A stretch of 64,000 bases of DNA from Deroplatys truncata (taxonomy: Eukaryota; Arthropoda; Insecta; Mantodea; Mantidae), in assembly GCA_030765065.1 (NCBI GenBank), contig CM060978.1, positions 218,569,498 to 218,633,497 of the forward strand, in the 5' to 3' direction. This document shows positions 34,486-46,158 of this stretch, in pieces. A program made the translations under genes and the position numbers. The notes under the pieces were generated by a model. The model searched no databases. It was given only the letters and a program-made list of their open reading frames with translations, and had not been told where the DNA came from. How positions within the stretch are numbered: the first letter of the stretch is position 1; each line of letters opens with the position of its first letter.

Positions 34486-35303
34486 AAGTTGGACTTTGTG
34501 AGGGATTTTAAACCATATAGGCCCCCTCTAACCTTGGGAGATATTAATTTGGTAACCCAAAATTGCGCAACCTCTTCTCTGTCTCAATTGTCCTCTGAAC
34601 AGGCAAAGCATATAGAGGTTTTAGTTGGAGAGTTTGATTCATTGTTTACAGATGTTTTAGGGGTCACTCATTTGACTCAATATGAAATTCAGTTAACTGA
34701 TTCTACTCCGGTCAGGTTATCTCCATATAAGTTCACACCACCGAAGATGACTATATTAAAAGAGAAAATACAGAAGATGCTTGACCAAGGGGTTATTAGA
34801 CCGTCTACTTCAAATTACAGCAGCCCCATATTTATAGTACCGAAGGGAGATCAGGATTTTAGACCGGTCATAGATTATCGTCTCTTGAACAAAAGAATAC
34901 ATATTGAAAGTACCCCTTTGCCCGATTTGCATACTGCTGCTCATCATTTTTCGAAGGCTCGCGTTTTTACGACCCTGGATTTAAACAATGCTTATTACCA
35001 GATTCCTTTGGCGAACATTCCAAGCATCTCACAGCTTTCGCTACTCCCTGGCGTCTTTATGAATTCAATAGGGTCCCATTTGGTTTGGCTACGGGCGCGC
35101 AAGTTCTCACTCGTTTGCTGGATAATTTGTTTTCGGACATAAAATTTAAATATTTGTACCATTACTTAGATGATCTTGTAGTATATTCCTAGGATTTTGA
35201 CTCACATCTTGTTCATTTACGTGAGGTCTTTCGTCGCCTACAGAGCGCCGGGTTATCATTTAAGCAGTCTAAAGTTCATTTTGCCACCGCTCAAATATCA
35301 TTT
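34486..35303 (+). pseudogene. LTR element reverse transcriptase, frameshifted
   Basis: The open stretch to 35142 shows the linker and N-terminal RT, with 'MLDQGVIRPSTSNYSSPIFI', 'DFRPVIDYRLLNKR' and the first catalytic Asp in 'TTLDLNNAYYQIPL'. A frameshift near 35020-35040 moves the rest to another frame, which carries 'RVPFGLATGAQVL' and the catalytic box 'YLDDLVVYS' (near 35165-35190). TAG follows at 35190-35192, where the family normally has a glutamine. Motif order and spacing are typical of gypsy-type RT. The break makes it non-functional. Confidence 0.88.
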
Positions 35304-35648
35304 TTGGGCCATATAGTTTCCCCTTCTGGTATTACCATAGACCCAGATCGCACTAAGGCTATTAGGAATTTTCCGGCACCCAAGAATAAGCGTGAGGTGG
35401 CTCGATTTATGGGAATGGTTAACTTCTTCTCTAAATTTATTTCAAATTTTTCTACTCGGGCGGAACCTCTTAATTGCTTACGTAGGAAAGGGGTTACTTT
35501 TGCGTGGGCCGAGGAGCAGGAAGCGGCATTTGTTGATCTAAAAGGGGCTATTTCAAACCCTCCTGTCTTGGCTTTTCCAGATTTTGCTATGCCCTTTATT
35601 TTACAGACGGATGCTAGTGCTAGCGCGCTAGCGGCTGTTTTGTTGTAG
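35304..35648 (+). pseudogene. LTR element RT connection and start of RNase H, ends in a stop
   Basis: The open segment begins in 'FLGHIVSPSGITIDPDRTKA', the RT thumb hallmark of gypsy elements. It continues through 'FMGMVNFFSKFISNFS' and reaches the first RNase H Asp in 'FILQTDASASALAAVL'. It ends at TAG 35646-35648, again where a glutamine is expected. Confidence 0.88.
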
Positions 35649-36374
35649 GAATTTCCTGAGGGTCGTCGTCCCATTTATTATAGCTCGCGTACTTTATCTC
35701 CTGAAGAACGTAAATTTTCTACATATGAATTAGAAACCTTAGCGGTGCTTTTTGGATTGCAGAAGTATAGGGTGTACTTAGAACATGTGCATTTCTTTTT
35801 AGATTGCGATAACCAGGCTTTAACGTGGGCGTTAGCTGTTCCAAGGAACACAGGTCGTCTTGCGCGTTGGGGTGTCCGGATAGGAGCCTTTAAGTTTACT
35901 CCTTCCTTTATCAGAGGTTCAGAAAATTGTATTGCGGATGCTCTTACCCGGGTATTTTCCGAACCTACTCAGGAGTGTGTTATTTTCGAGACTTTGGATG
36001 CTCCTTCTGCCGATACTCAGATTGAGAGTTTCTCATTTTCGGCATTTCCTGAAATGTTTGTCAGTATACCCGAACTTCAGCTTACCGATTCTGGGCTGGC
36101 ATCAATTATTCAGCAAATTAAATCGGGAGTTTCACTGCAGGATTATAAGATTCATGAGCGTGTTTTGATGGGAAGAGCTAGTTTTGATCGGCGTTATAAA
36201 GTCATAGTTCCGAAGGCAGCTATTACCATGATTATTAGTTATTTTCACGATTCTCATTTCGGGGGTCATTTAGGCATTGCCAAAACCAGAAATCAAATTC
36301 GTAAACAGTTTATGTGGCGGGGCATGTATTTTGATGTAAGAAAGCATTTTAAGGCTTGCCGCATTTGCGCATAG
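35649..36374 (+). pseudogene. LTR element RNase H and integrase zinc domain
   Basis: Read through from the preceding stop in the same frame: 'RPIYYSSRTLSPEERKFSTY' with the RNase H Glu, then 'FFLDCDNQALTW' with a further Asp, and 'CIADALTR' with the last Asp. After a linker comes the HHCC zinc domain of integrase: His residues in 'YFHDSHFGGHLGIAKT', then 'FKACRICA' with the paired Cys. TAG at 36372-36374 follows directly after CA, once more at a glutamine position. Confidence 0.87.
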
Positions 36375-37257
36375 TCCAAACCCACGCAGGCTACAAATTG
36401 GGGATATTTGGCTTCGGAGGTTCCCTCCGCGCCCATGGAGAAACTATTTGTACATTTTATCGGACCGTTCCCTCGTTCCATTCAGGGAAATATTTTTGCT
36501 TTGGTAGTTACTGATGCTTTCTCAAAGTTCGTATGGATCTTACCTCTGAGTGCTGCTACTGCTCGCCTCGCTATTCGGGAACTTGGAACAATATTCGGAT
36601 CTGTTGGTGCTCCTCAATATCTGGTCTCTGTCTTCGCAATTTAAGTCGCGTCTCTTTCGTTTCATTTTTTTTGTTTGGGGTGTGACGCATTTTACTACTA
36701 CCCCTTATTACCCTAACCCCTCATTAGCGGAACGGGTCAACCGTAACCTTAAGTCCGCTTTAATTGCTTATCATCACCAGCAGCACAATTGCTGGGATAA
36801 ATACTTGAAGCAACTTCAGTTTGCTTTCAATTCTGAGAGACATGAGGTTCATAAGACGACGCCATTTTCATTGTTATTTGCCCACCAACCTTCGTCTCCT
36901 TTGGCTAATTTGTGGGCGTTAAATGATTTATTACCAGCTGACAATTCTCCGCATACCATTCGTACTAACTGGAAGGCTGCCTTGAATAATTTGCGTAGAG
37001 GCCACTCTATGAGAAAGCAGCGATATGATGCGTTCCGTCGTCCCTCCCCATTCAAAGTGGGAGATGTTGTTATGTGCCGAAACTATCCTCAGTCCTCGAA
37101 AGCAGATGCGTTTGCCGCCAAGTTAGCTCCTCGCTATCTTGGCCCGTTTAAGATTCTCAGAATTTATAAGGGGGTATCTGTTCTTTTGCAAGAATTGTCT
37201 TCTTCCTGCAGGCGCCGCGCTCACCTGTCGCAGCTTAAATTGTATAACTCGGGGTAG
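36375..37257 (+). pseudogene. LTR element integrase core and C-terminus, frameshifted
   Basis: The first frame gives 'FIGPFPRS' and 'ALVVTDAFSKFVWI', in which the region of the first catalytic Asp is slightly altered (HFIGPF). The second catalytic Asp segment near 36625-36650 is garbled and lies at a frame change. From about 36680 the downstream frame is clean: 'THFTTTPYYPNP', the catalytic Glu in 'LAERVNRNLK', a Gly/Pro-flanked C-terminal 'FKVGDVVMCRN', 'APRYLGPFKIL' and 'HLSQLKLYNSG', ending at 37257. The C-terminal half is well kept, the catalytic middle is not. Confidence 0.85.
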
Positions 37258-38752
37258 TTTGTGTCTAGGTTAACTACGGGTTTTGTTTCTGGTATTCATT
37301 CAGTTGTTTCCTTGGGGCATGTGTGGTTATGTCCGTGTGCTAGGGCTATTCAAGAGTCAGTCACTTGCGAGTTCCTGAATATTTTGGAGGAATTTATGAT
37401 TTCCTTTTCAAGTTAGTGTGCAAGATAAATATGGTAACAAGTATGGTTACCTAATTCTGAAAGTTTTGCCTCATTTCCATTCGCCCTTGCTGGGGTATTT
37501 GGCTGTTGCGCAGAGCCTTCCTTTGCTGTAGATCCTGTTGTTTTGAGTGACCTTTTGTGTTTCCATAAATTTGGTTTCTAATTTAAAATCCTTTGTTTTT
37601 TTCATTTATTGTTAATCTTTGGGGGTAATATTTTATATTATAATTATATATTTATACATATTTATAAGGTCACTTAATTTCAGTGGGTGTCAGCTTAATT
37701 AAATTGTTCTTATTGGGTTATATTTCATGCTTCCACACCGGTGATGCCTTACCGGTCTGCTCTGTTCACCTGCCTTTTCCCAGTTATAGTTTGTGTGGGG
37801 TCTGGGCAAGTGAATTATTATTTTAGTTGTACATCATTGTTATATTGTGCATTATGTCTCATAGTTGTCTCCTTTTATACCATTTATTTCATTTTCTATA
37901 ATTGTAATGCTATATTTGTCTAATTTAAAAATGCACATGGTTTATTATGAAATTCAATATTTATATGTATATAAATTATATTTGATTGAAGATGATTTAG
38001 TTTGTATATGTAAGTTTACTTTTTGCTTTGTGAGCCCCCTCTGCTGGTTTGTTTTATTATGTTTCAGATTCTTATCCTTCCCTTTTCCTTCTTATCCTAC
38101 CATCCCTTTTTCCTTCCTCGTGCTACTTTGTGTGGACACGTTCTGGACCTTTTGAATTGTGATGTGCTGACTGCTGTGCAAGTTTCTTCTGCTCTTGTGG
38201 TGTGTGCAGCCGGGTGGTCCTACGTGGGAATTTCACCGTCGGACGCTATTTGGTTGTTTAAAATACTGAAGCCTGTGCCTCCTCTTCCGGATCCTGACAA
38301 CTTTATACATGTTTTGGGCCGCTTCAGTTTCTGCCTTAGCGTTATCCGTCTGCAGTGTCGGCGTTATAAGTAAAGAAAAATCTATTCTCCTGGTTAGCGG
38401 CATGTCCGCTGAATGTTGCTGCCAAAATTATGGTGCAACGTTTCGCCTGTGACTGTTCCTGGGAGTTATATACTTAAGCTTTTATCATCACCTTGGTTGG
38501 CTGCCCGGTTGCTACGTCGTGAGATATATGCTGTTGGGATTCATTTGCCTCATTATGGTCTTCTCCATGTGTGTTCAGTGTCAGCTACTGAAGTTTGCGG
38601 ACTGTATGTGTGGAGTTACCTTCTTCGTCTACTTACAGTGTAGCATGTTCCTTCTGTTTTCCTAGTTGTTTCCCCTTTTGGCTCTTTATTGTTCCCTTTC
38701 CTCGAGTTCCTATAAATGGTTATTTTTTCTTTCTTCTCGCAAGCTCGCAGAT
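37258..38752 (+). other. Non-coding 3' part of the LTR element
   Basis: About 1.5 kb between the pol end and the 3' LTR. Open stretches are T-rich and hydrophobic by composition. I find no signal peptide plus furin site plus fusion-peptide arrangement that would indicate an envelope gene. Confidence 0.6.
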
Positions 38753-38763
38753 TGGGGGGCTAT
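38753..38763 (+). other. Weak polypurine tract
   Basis: TTGGGGGGC lies just before the 3' LTR, the position where plus-strand DNA synthesis is primed. It is short. Confidence 0.5.
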
Positions 38764-39889
38764 TGTGCTGTTATGTGTTTTGTATCTGTGTTATACATCC
38801 AGCCAGTCACTTTACGTTGCTTGTCCCCTTGCTTAATGCACTCTTTGGTGCTCTCTTTTTTTCTCCTCTCTGGTTTGCTTACGTGGCATGTGCTTTGGCC
38901 GTACGCGGTGAGTGGTGGATTTCTGTCGCATTGCAGGGATAGCTCTCTGCCCGGCAACTGCTCATCCGGATTGTGGAAGTTTTTTGTAATGGATTTAAGG
39001 AACGTCTTTTGTGATTATTTGTGGATCGGCCTTATGTAAAGGTAGGCTTTGTTATCAGTTTATATCTTGGTAATGGTGAGTGAATTTTGGGGCGGAAAAC
39101 GTAATGTGTGTTTTAAAACACGAATTCGTAAAGTGACTGGCTCTTGGAATTGTTCATATGTTGAGTGTGTTTTGGTTCTTTTGTGGCTGAGTTATATTTT
39201 CAGTACGCGATTTTCAGTGCGTAGTTAGTTTAAAGTTACAGAAATTCTGTTATGTTAATTATGGGAGCAGTAATTGCAGTCAAAAAACCCTACCATGCTG
39301 AACTTTGAAAAACTGAAAACCGTTGGGTTGTAAAATACATCTAGCTCAGCTGGACTTTGAAGCTTGCTGTTACTAGAAATTCATAAAAGTCTGTTTGGGT
39401 CTTGATCAACATACTTAGCAAGTATTTGACTAGATAAACATAATTAAATATATTGGTCTGATGTTTATAGTGGCCTTGTTTTATAAAGTTTCTAAATTGT
39501 TTTTGTTTGTTGAATTTTTGTTTTACTTAATTTTTGCTGTATTTAACACTTGCCTTACTGCTCTGCTCAATTGGTTTTGGTTGGTTTACTATTTAAGCCA
39601 TCTTTGTTTTACAGTTATTCTTTTAAGGTTGTTTTACGGTTCGGGTTATTAATGTTTGTTTATTATTATCATTAAAGTACCCCAAAAAAACTTAAAAAAA
39701 ACTTACCAACTTAGTATATTTTTGAGAGTTCTGGTTTCCATCTTACTTTTCTCCCCTACGGCACTCGTTAGGGCTTCCCTTTTCGCTTGGCCGGGGTTCC
39801 CTAACTCAGTCAAACCTTCTTAAGCGTCTGCATGGTTTCGCTGCCTTGCTCCAGTGTAATGTTTTGGGAGAAACAGCGGAACCATTGCA
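38764..39889 (+). repeat. 3' LTR, complete
   Basis: 1126 bp, TG...CA ends. It contains 360 bp (39039-39398) absent from the 5' LTR. Confidence 0.9.
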
Positions 39890-40000
39890 CGTTATGTATA
39901 AAAAGCAGAAATAAAAATTCCTCAGAACTTTAAGTGTTGTAAAACAACGAATTATATTATTAATTAAAAACTAAGAACTAAACTACAAATAGATCCTATA

Positions 40001-41614
40001 CAGGCTGTAACAAAACTGCAGGGCACAAATTGCAGGAAACATTCCTCACACGTAGACAAGGAAATTGTGTTATATGAACATGCGTCTGAAAAAGCTTTGT
40101 TATCATGTTAGAACCCATTTTATTTTAGTCATTAATCATGGGAAACACACAAGGATAGAACGTACCAGCATACCACATGCAACTCTTTCTCACAGAGGAT
40201 GTTCAATATGCTCTCCGTGAGCATTGATACATGCATCAACTCGCCGTCGTAGTGAATTCCCGGGGGCGCTGATGTATCCCTGGAGTGTTACATATGGTTT
40301 CGCAGCCTTCCATAATACGGGCACGGAGACTCTAAACATACGGTACTGGGGTTCGATACACAAGAGCTTTCAAATCCCCCCGACAAATAAAACTCCAGTG
40401 GGTTTAGGTCCGAGGAGCGTTGATGCAAGACAATTGGTCCACCTCTACCTATCCATCTGTCACCGAATCTGTTATTTAGAAGCCGACGGACATCAACACT
40501 AAAATGAATAGGTTCTCCATCGTGCATGAAGTACACGTTTTGTCGCACAGCTAAAGGCACACCTGCTAACAGACCAGGTGGAACATTCTCTACGAAATTA
40601 ATGTAACTTTGTCCGTTGAGCCTAGGTGGAAGATTCTGAGGCCCTACCAAACAGTCACCAACAATGCACGGCCCAAACATTGACAGAAAATCTTCAACAG
40701 TTCCGTGAGGATTGACGTCAGCTCATACATGCCGATTGTGATAATTTACAATCTGATCTCGTTGAAACGACGCCTCATCTGTGAACAGCACCATTGCACC
40801 ATTGCATTAGGGTTGACACTTTGTTGCATAAACAATTCGCAGAAGCGTATCCGTGCTGGAAAATCAGCTGCTGAGAGTACCTGCACACACTGTAAATTGT
40901 ATGGATACAGTCGGACCTCGTGTAACACTCGCAACACAGTCATGTGGGCAACATTCATTGTTGCAGCTGCTTATTTTGTACTGTCTTCGTCAACTGCCTG
41001 AAGAATTGCCGCCTCCCGTTGCGGTGTCCTTGTCCTTCTAGGCCTCCTCCGGTCGCGAGTATCAGGCTGAAATGCCCCGTGTTCCCTAAGACGACGATCA
41101 ATGACTTCAAACGTTTTCCTGTTGGGGCACCTTCGTCCTGGAAATCTCTTCCGGTACAAACGTTGAGCGCAAGCGCCGTTGCCGTCTGCTAATCCACACA
41201 TTAAATGGGCATCTGCCATCTTTGCATTTGTGTACGGTGCCATTGCACGAGCCAAGTCTGTGATCAACTCTACTAGTACGTAGTAACCCGTGTGCTTGCC
41301 AAGGTCGTACTGCTCACTGGAACAGTTGATGTTACCTGTAAACAGGCAATGACGCAATTCGCGTGGCAACAGAGACATATTAAACAAAACAGAGGCGGTG
41401 CACCTACGATAATATCAACGTAACCAAGAGTGCATGTTCCCCATGATTCTAACGCTCTGTTCGTGTGTGTTACCCAAGATTAATGAGTTGGAGAAAATGA
41501 ATTGTAACGTGGAAACAAAGCGTTTCCTGACATATGTTCGTATAACACAATTTCTTCGTCCACGTATGAGGAATGTGTCCTGCAATTTGTGCTGTACGTT
41601 TTTGTTACACTCTG
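40001..41614 (-). mobile_element. Mariner-like transposon, 1.6 kb, complete ends
   Basis: Inverted ends of about 38 bp: the left reads CAGGCTGTAACAAAACTGCA and the reverse complement of the right reads CAGAGTGTAACAAAAACGTA, both continuing into 'GCACAAATTGCA'. TA flanks both ends (39999-40000 and 41615-41616). It sits in a ~75 bp tandem repeat that continues to the right. Its transposase belongs to the insect mariner group with an N-terminal DUF4817-type helix-turn-helix. Confidence 0.92.
40195..41243 (-). pseudogene. Mariner transposase, lightly broken
   Basis: Starts at Met 41243 (MAPYTNAKMADAHLMCGLAD). The DUF4817-like first DNA-binding segment continues with 'RRCPNRKTFEVIDRRLRE'. A second HTH region and 'YPYNLQCVQVL' follow after a frame change near 40960. 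The first catalytic Asp is in 'LFTDEASF' (near 40770) and the second in 'FMHDGEPIHFS'. The third position reads 'SSDLNPLEF', with Glu where most mariners have Asp. A TGA near 40728-40732 and a frame change near 40290-40330 ahead of the C-terminal tail break the frame. It is far better preserved than the mariner at 18.9 kb. Confidence 0.85.
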
Positions 41615-41616
41615 TA

Positions 41617-41825
41617 TACATAAAGCTATACATAGAAAATTGCATAAAACAACTACAAATTTGAACTAAACTAAAAATAAATCGTATATCCATAAAGCTT
41701 GACAGCTATAGAGAAAACCGGATAAAACCGCTACAAATATGAACTAAACTACAAATAGATCCTACATACATAAAGCTTGACACCTAGAAGAAAACTGGAT
41801 AAAGCAACTACAAATGATGCCAGAT
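41617..41825. repeat. Imperfect ~75 bp tandem repeat
   Basis: Units start at 'aaagct' near 41622, 41694 and 41772 and share 'aactaaactacaaatagatc'. A further unit end, 'aactacaaatagatcctata', lies left of the mariner at 39981-40000, so the transposon split the array. Confidence 0.75.
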
Positions 41826-41925
41826 GCAGAAACCCAAAACAAGAATTTTATCACTCGCCTAAAGGGACAAAAATGTGTGAGTTAAAAAGATGTGAGGCGA
41901 ACAGGCCTTGCCAAGACCACCACTA

Positions 41926-41956
<31 letters not shown>

Positions 41957-41970
41957 AGAAGAAGAAGAAA
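41926..41970. repeat. GAA trinucleotide run
   Basis: About 15 near-perfect GAA units; a purine-only tract. Confidence 0.95.
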
Positions 41971-42018
41971 GGAGATTATCTATTACAGTCGAATGCATGG
42001 AATTGTGCCGATATAATG

Positions 42019-43056
42019 AAGTAGATATTGTCTTTACGTTGTGTGCAACACGCTTTGGTCGTCAATTTGAAGAAGTATTTTGTATTAAAGGAGTTGTATC
42101 GTATTTCAACTGTTGGCGAGCCGAACTTGTAATAGTTGCAACCACACGTATAGTACCCGCTTTCCGGTAGCCTTTGCCCCAAATGTATTTTCAGGTGGCC
42201 TTTTCCCCAAATTTAAAAAAAATATTAACTCTGTAATTAAACTGTTTCTTTAAATATTTAATGTTTATGTATGCCTCAGATGCATCAGTATTTGTTAGAG
42301 ACACGTTTCTCTTTGGCATTGTGATGCGACTAGGAATTTAGGCTTACACAGGTTATAATTCTTACTTCACTCCTTTTATTAATACTTGATACGATTTAAT
42401 AACACTTCACTGATATAGAGAGCTGTGAGATTCTTTAATTAATTATTTACTCTTTTTAAAACGTAAACTTATTTTTTATCTCACATGAATACATATTAAG
42501 TCTCTCGAGGACACACAACCAACGTTCCAGTTATGAGCACTGTTTGCAGGCAACATGTGTGGTTATGAGCACTGTTTGGTGGCAACTGAATTGATTTAAA
42601 CTGTCTAAACCTGTAAATTTCTGTATTTCAAGTCTCTGATTGGCTAATCCTTATCCAATAGAATACCTTCATTTAACTAAAGCTTTTTCTGGTTGTTGAT
42701 TGGCTATTTTAAAACTGTCCCAAAATTTACATTATTGTTACTCCAAGAATCACAAGTAGTACTGTTAAACTTTCTTACTCATTATTGACTCAAGGTTACC
42801 TCATTGTTACCTCATTGTTACCTCATTATTAGCAACTTTTAACTTATTATGCTCACAGCTCCTACATTATTAAATTACGTAATACATTCACATAACATTA
42901 TTACACACGGATATAATAATATAAGCATATGCAATGACTGTTACATACATTTTACAAATTATTACATACACATATTGCTTCAAGGCTGGCTGTTATTGAA
43001 TATTACATTATTTGACTGAAACCATTCAAGTGTTAAAAATACTGCCTCAATAATGT
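42019..43056 (+). repeat. Family B dispersed repeat, copy 2
   Basis: Same landmarks and orientation as 6448-7440. This copy has a local triplication of 'ttacctcattg' near 42797-42830 and lost sequence around the CTCGAG block. Homology ends at 'gttaaaaatactgcctca'. Confidence 0.75.
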
Positions 43057-43590
43057 CCAGTGGTTTATATTGGTAAGGCAATACTAGACTGCCTCCGCCA
43101 CGCCTTACCTGCTTCTAACACTCCACTTTAATGCTTGTCTTACTCCCCCTTTTGTGTCGCTCCTGGGCCTGAAACCGACCTGTGTTCATTGGTTAATGTT
43201 TGGAGTACCACAGGACCCGACGTGGATCGTCGTTGGGAAGTATGTCTTACAGCCACTGAGGTGAAATTTTTCCGCACTCCACCCCTAAAACCTCTCACCT
43301 AGGCTGACCTTTGTTCATAGGCTAATGCGCGTATGCCAGATTTGAGTTCAAACCAACAAGATATTGGTTCACCCGGGGTTGGTGTGGAACACAGATGGTT
43401 AAGAAGTTCCTGCTAACATTGAATAAAGGAAATCAGTATAGGAAACCAAAAACATCGACACGTTTTCGTGTACTCGAATGTACAACCTCTCCGCTACGTC
43501 CTTTATTCAGAGAATAAGGTAATGTTGCATTTTTCCGTGTTACGTAATCTCAGGGGTAGTTCTGAGGTGTATTTCCGTAAATAAAAACAC
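43057..43590. other. No gene seen
   Basis: Moderately GC-rich spacer. Two similar ~30 bp stretches around 'tgttcattggttaatg' (43190) and 'tgttcataggctaatg' (43313) hint at a local duplication. Confidence 0.45.
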
Positions 43591-44152
43591 CAGCGGGATG
43601 GCTCAGGCGGCAACGTAATATAGCCCGCATTCGGGTCGATTCCCGACAACCGCCCACTGAGACCCACGGTTTTTTTTTCTCGGTTTTTCTAGGGTCGTCA
43701 GGCAAATGCTGTAGTGGTTTCTTTTAGCTCCCGAATTTCCTGTCCCTCCACCTCGTTCCATTCATAATTTCATGCATACTTCATCGTTGGTCTCTTTCAG
43801 GGTCGGAAGTGTCGGCAAAGGTGTGTCGATGCAGCGTGTCAGGGGAAAATGATGACCTCCGTGAACTATCTCCGTCCTCGGCTGGCTGCCGGGGTATCCC
43901 GAGCCCCCTTGAGGAGCGTTGGACCCCCTCTGTGTGGGGCTGAGTCCCCTTTCTGCTTGTCCATTTGCCGGATCCATTTCTGGAAACTTAGGGACCCTGT
44001 CATTGCTGTACTGTAGCTTCTGCATCCGGCCGCCCGCTATCTCGTCTCACCTCATCCTTCCTCCCGGGGACGACCCCTTGTAGGGCGTAGGTGCAATATC
44101 CCCTCTGAACTGGTGCCGAATACCCCCGTTAAAGAAGATAAAATAAGATAAG
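43591..44152 (+). mobile_element. tRNA-derived SINE, long body
   Basis: The head has an A box in 'GGATGGCTCAGGCGGCAACG' and a B box in 'GGGTCGATTCCCG', about 45 bp apart as in tRNA genes. A 500 bp GC-rich body follows and ends in an A-rich 'aagataaaataagataag' tail. The head and the 'CCCGAATTTCCTGTCCCTCC' block recur in the minus-strand element at 63250-63748, so the two are the same family. Confidence 0.75.
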
Positions 44153-45726
44153 TGGAGGTGCAGAATGGTTCAGTCCGCAAGTGAATCCGCAACACATAAT
44201 AAAATAGTTCCTCATACATTGTAAACCCGAAATTACAATGCACAGTTAATTACATTTGCTATTCAGGATTCAATGATTAACTATCTGGGAGAAAAAACGG
44301 CTAAGAATGATGAGAAGGCATGAATTTTAATTTCAAGATAAACTTATATAATAATATATGGAGCTGGTTTTTCCCTCTTCGAATGTATCGCAGGTCAACC
44401 ATTGATCATGAAAGAAGCTCTTTTCGTCCTCTTTATTTCATTTTTTTCTTTTAACTCTGTGGCGAAAGAAAAACTTCAGCACAAAGTGAAAAAATAGCAA
44501 TGAAAATCTTTTTTTCCCTAAATAAAAAGGGCTCCTTTCTCTTCATACTTTAATTAACTTGAACGCCCAAAGTACTATTTGCACGTTCTGAAAAAGAAAA
44601 AAAAAAGACGAAAGAGGAAAAACAGGGAAAAGAGCAGCGCGGCAGCTCGGGGAATACTACCGCAGCAAATTTCGCCGAGCAACAACGGTAATCCTATATA
44701 ACTCGACATTCTACAAAAACAACCGGGCGGAAAACATCGATTGAAGCATTTCAAAACGACGCGTGGCGGCCGCAGACAAGATAAAATCCGTTTTTTTTTT
44801 ATCGAAGAATGGTTTTTATTTTAACGCAGAAAGCTCGCAAGCGCATCCGCCGAAAATAATAATCAGCTAAACCTCGATTTAAAAAGCTAACATAACGAAG
44901 TTATCGTTTACGTAGACAACGGAAAATTAACTCTGAAGCTGATATTATATAATTTAGTACGTGTTATAGTTAGACAGTTTTCTATTCATTATTTGCTTAT
45001 AGTGTGCAAGAACAGTTATTATTATTATTAGCATTGTTATTATTTTATATTTCATTTGGTAACAATCAGTTAAAACTTAATTTTTCAAGGTTTACCCTAA
45101 AGGAATGAGATTTAATTTGTGCAGCAGCACCTACTTCATACACGGACAGTAAAGTAATTATAATATTCTGAAGTAGCTTATGATGAAATATTTTTATTCA
45201 AATAGAATTCTTCTAACAACTGCCTTCCTGATAACCATTTTAGCCATTATTCTACAGATTTCTGAACATTGACGATAAATGCTTCAGTACAATTAAATCC
45301 ATAAAGTTGCCTGAACTTATTTCACGCCAATATGCAGCAAATCTGAATATCTGTAAGACTTCAAAAACAAAACAAAAGCATACAGAAGGGGGAGGGGGAG
45401 GTGGAGCTGGAGGAAATCAAAGTAATACATCTGTTTACTAGTAAAGACACGATTTTCAGTGGCTATAAGTTATCTTATCTGCGTAGCAGTTATACAAAAA
45501 TAATCACGCAAAACCCATTTATCTCTGTTAAAATATATGCCAAACAATCGCCAGGAATAGCTTTAGTAACTTAAAATGTAGGTTAATAACGCTGCGCATG
45601 ACATTACATACTTTGCATGAATTTATGAAAAACAAAGCAATAGTTTAATAGTTTAACCTTTCAAAGAGCACTGCTTAAAACATCGGAATAAATGAAAACT
45701 AACAACTGTAAATCGTTAATGTCATA
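44153..45726. other. No gene seen; GC-rich patch
   Basis: AT-rich spacer, with a distinctly GC-rich island at about 44630-44780 containing a TATA-like 'cctatataact' at 44692-44702. G-rich purine run at 45387-45415. Confidence 0.5.
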
Positions 45727-46158
45727 TTTTTACTTTCTCTACTACGTATAGTAAGTAGGGGAAGTATTGTATTCCAACCCAAAAATTCGATACCGAGATT
45801 TCACCGGAAATACACGTTTTGAGACCCCCTGAATTTATGTCATGTACGTTTTTTTGTTGGGTGAACCATTTTCGAGATATTTCTTGTTATTCCCTTAAAT
45901 TTTCCAATACTTATACTATTTCTCAAATGGGAATTCGTTATTCATTTTTTTTGTCCTGGTAGTGCAAAGAGAATGGAATACTCCACATAGCAACCAGCTC
46001 TTAAAATATTTGACTATCGCTTAAAACCTACTATATTCCTCTTGCAACTACAAGAAAATTACCAATAAGATTAACATCTCGATATCTCGATTAACATGAA
46101 GCATATGGAGAATAAGCGTTTGTAAAAATACTTTGTACAAGAGCAGAGAAAGACATGT
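45727..46158 (-). mobile_element. Family A repeat, internally deleted copy
   Basis: The 3' end block (TTTTACTTTCTCTACTACG) is intact, but just before the microsatellite the sequence jumps from 'ccccctgaat' to 'ttatgtcatgtacg', losing the middle ~400 bp. The 5' end is the short CATG variant also seen at 20784-21610. Confidence 0.85.

Larger units (their letters stand above)
31904..39889 (+). mobile_element. Ty3/gypsy-type LTR retrotransposon, inactivated
   Basis: About 8.0 kb. The two direct terminal repeats both begin TGTGCTGTTATGTG and end 'gcggaaccattgca'. In between come, in order, a primer-binding site complementary to an initiator-Met tRNA end, gag, protease, reverse transcriptase, RNase H and integrase. 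This pol order defines the Ty3/gypsy type. The flanks end TGTT (left) and start CGTT (right), a possible 4 bp target duplication with one CpG transition. Pol carries several stops and shifts, and I see no envelope gene in the 1.5 kb after pol. Confidence 0.92.

Noticed and set aside
37741-38643. Hydrophobic open frames after pol, possible envelope gene
   Set aside because: Short, T-rich, overlapping in several frames, with no signal peptide, cleavage site or coiled-coil arrangement.
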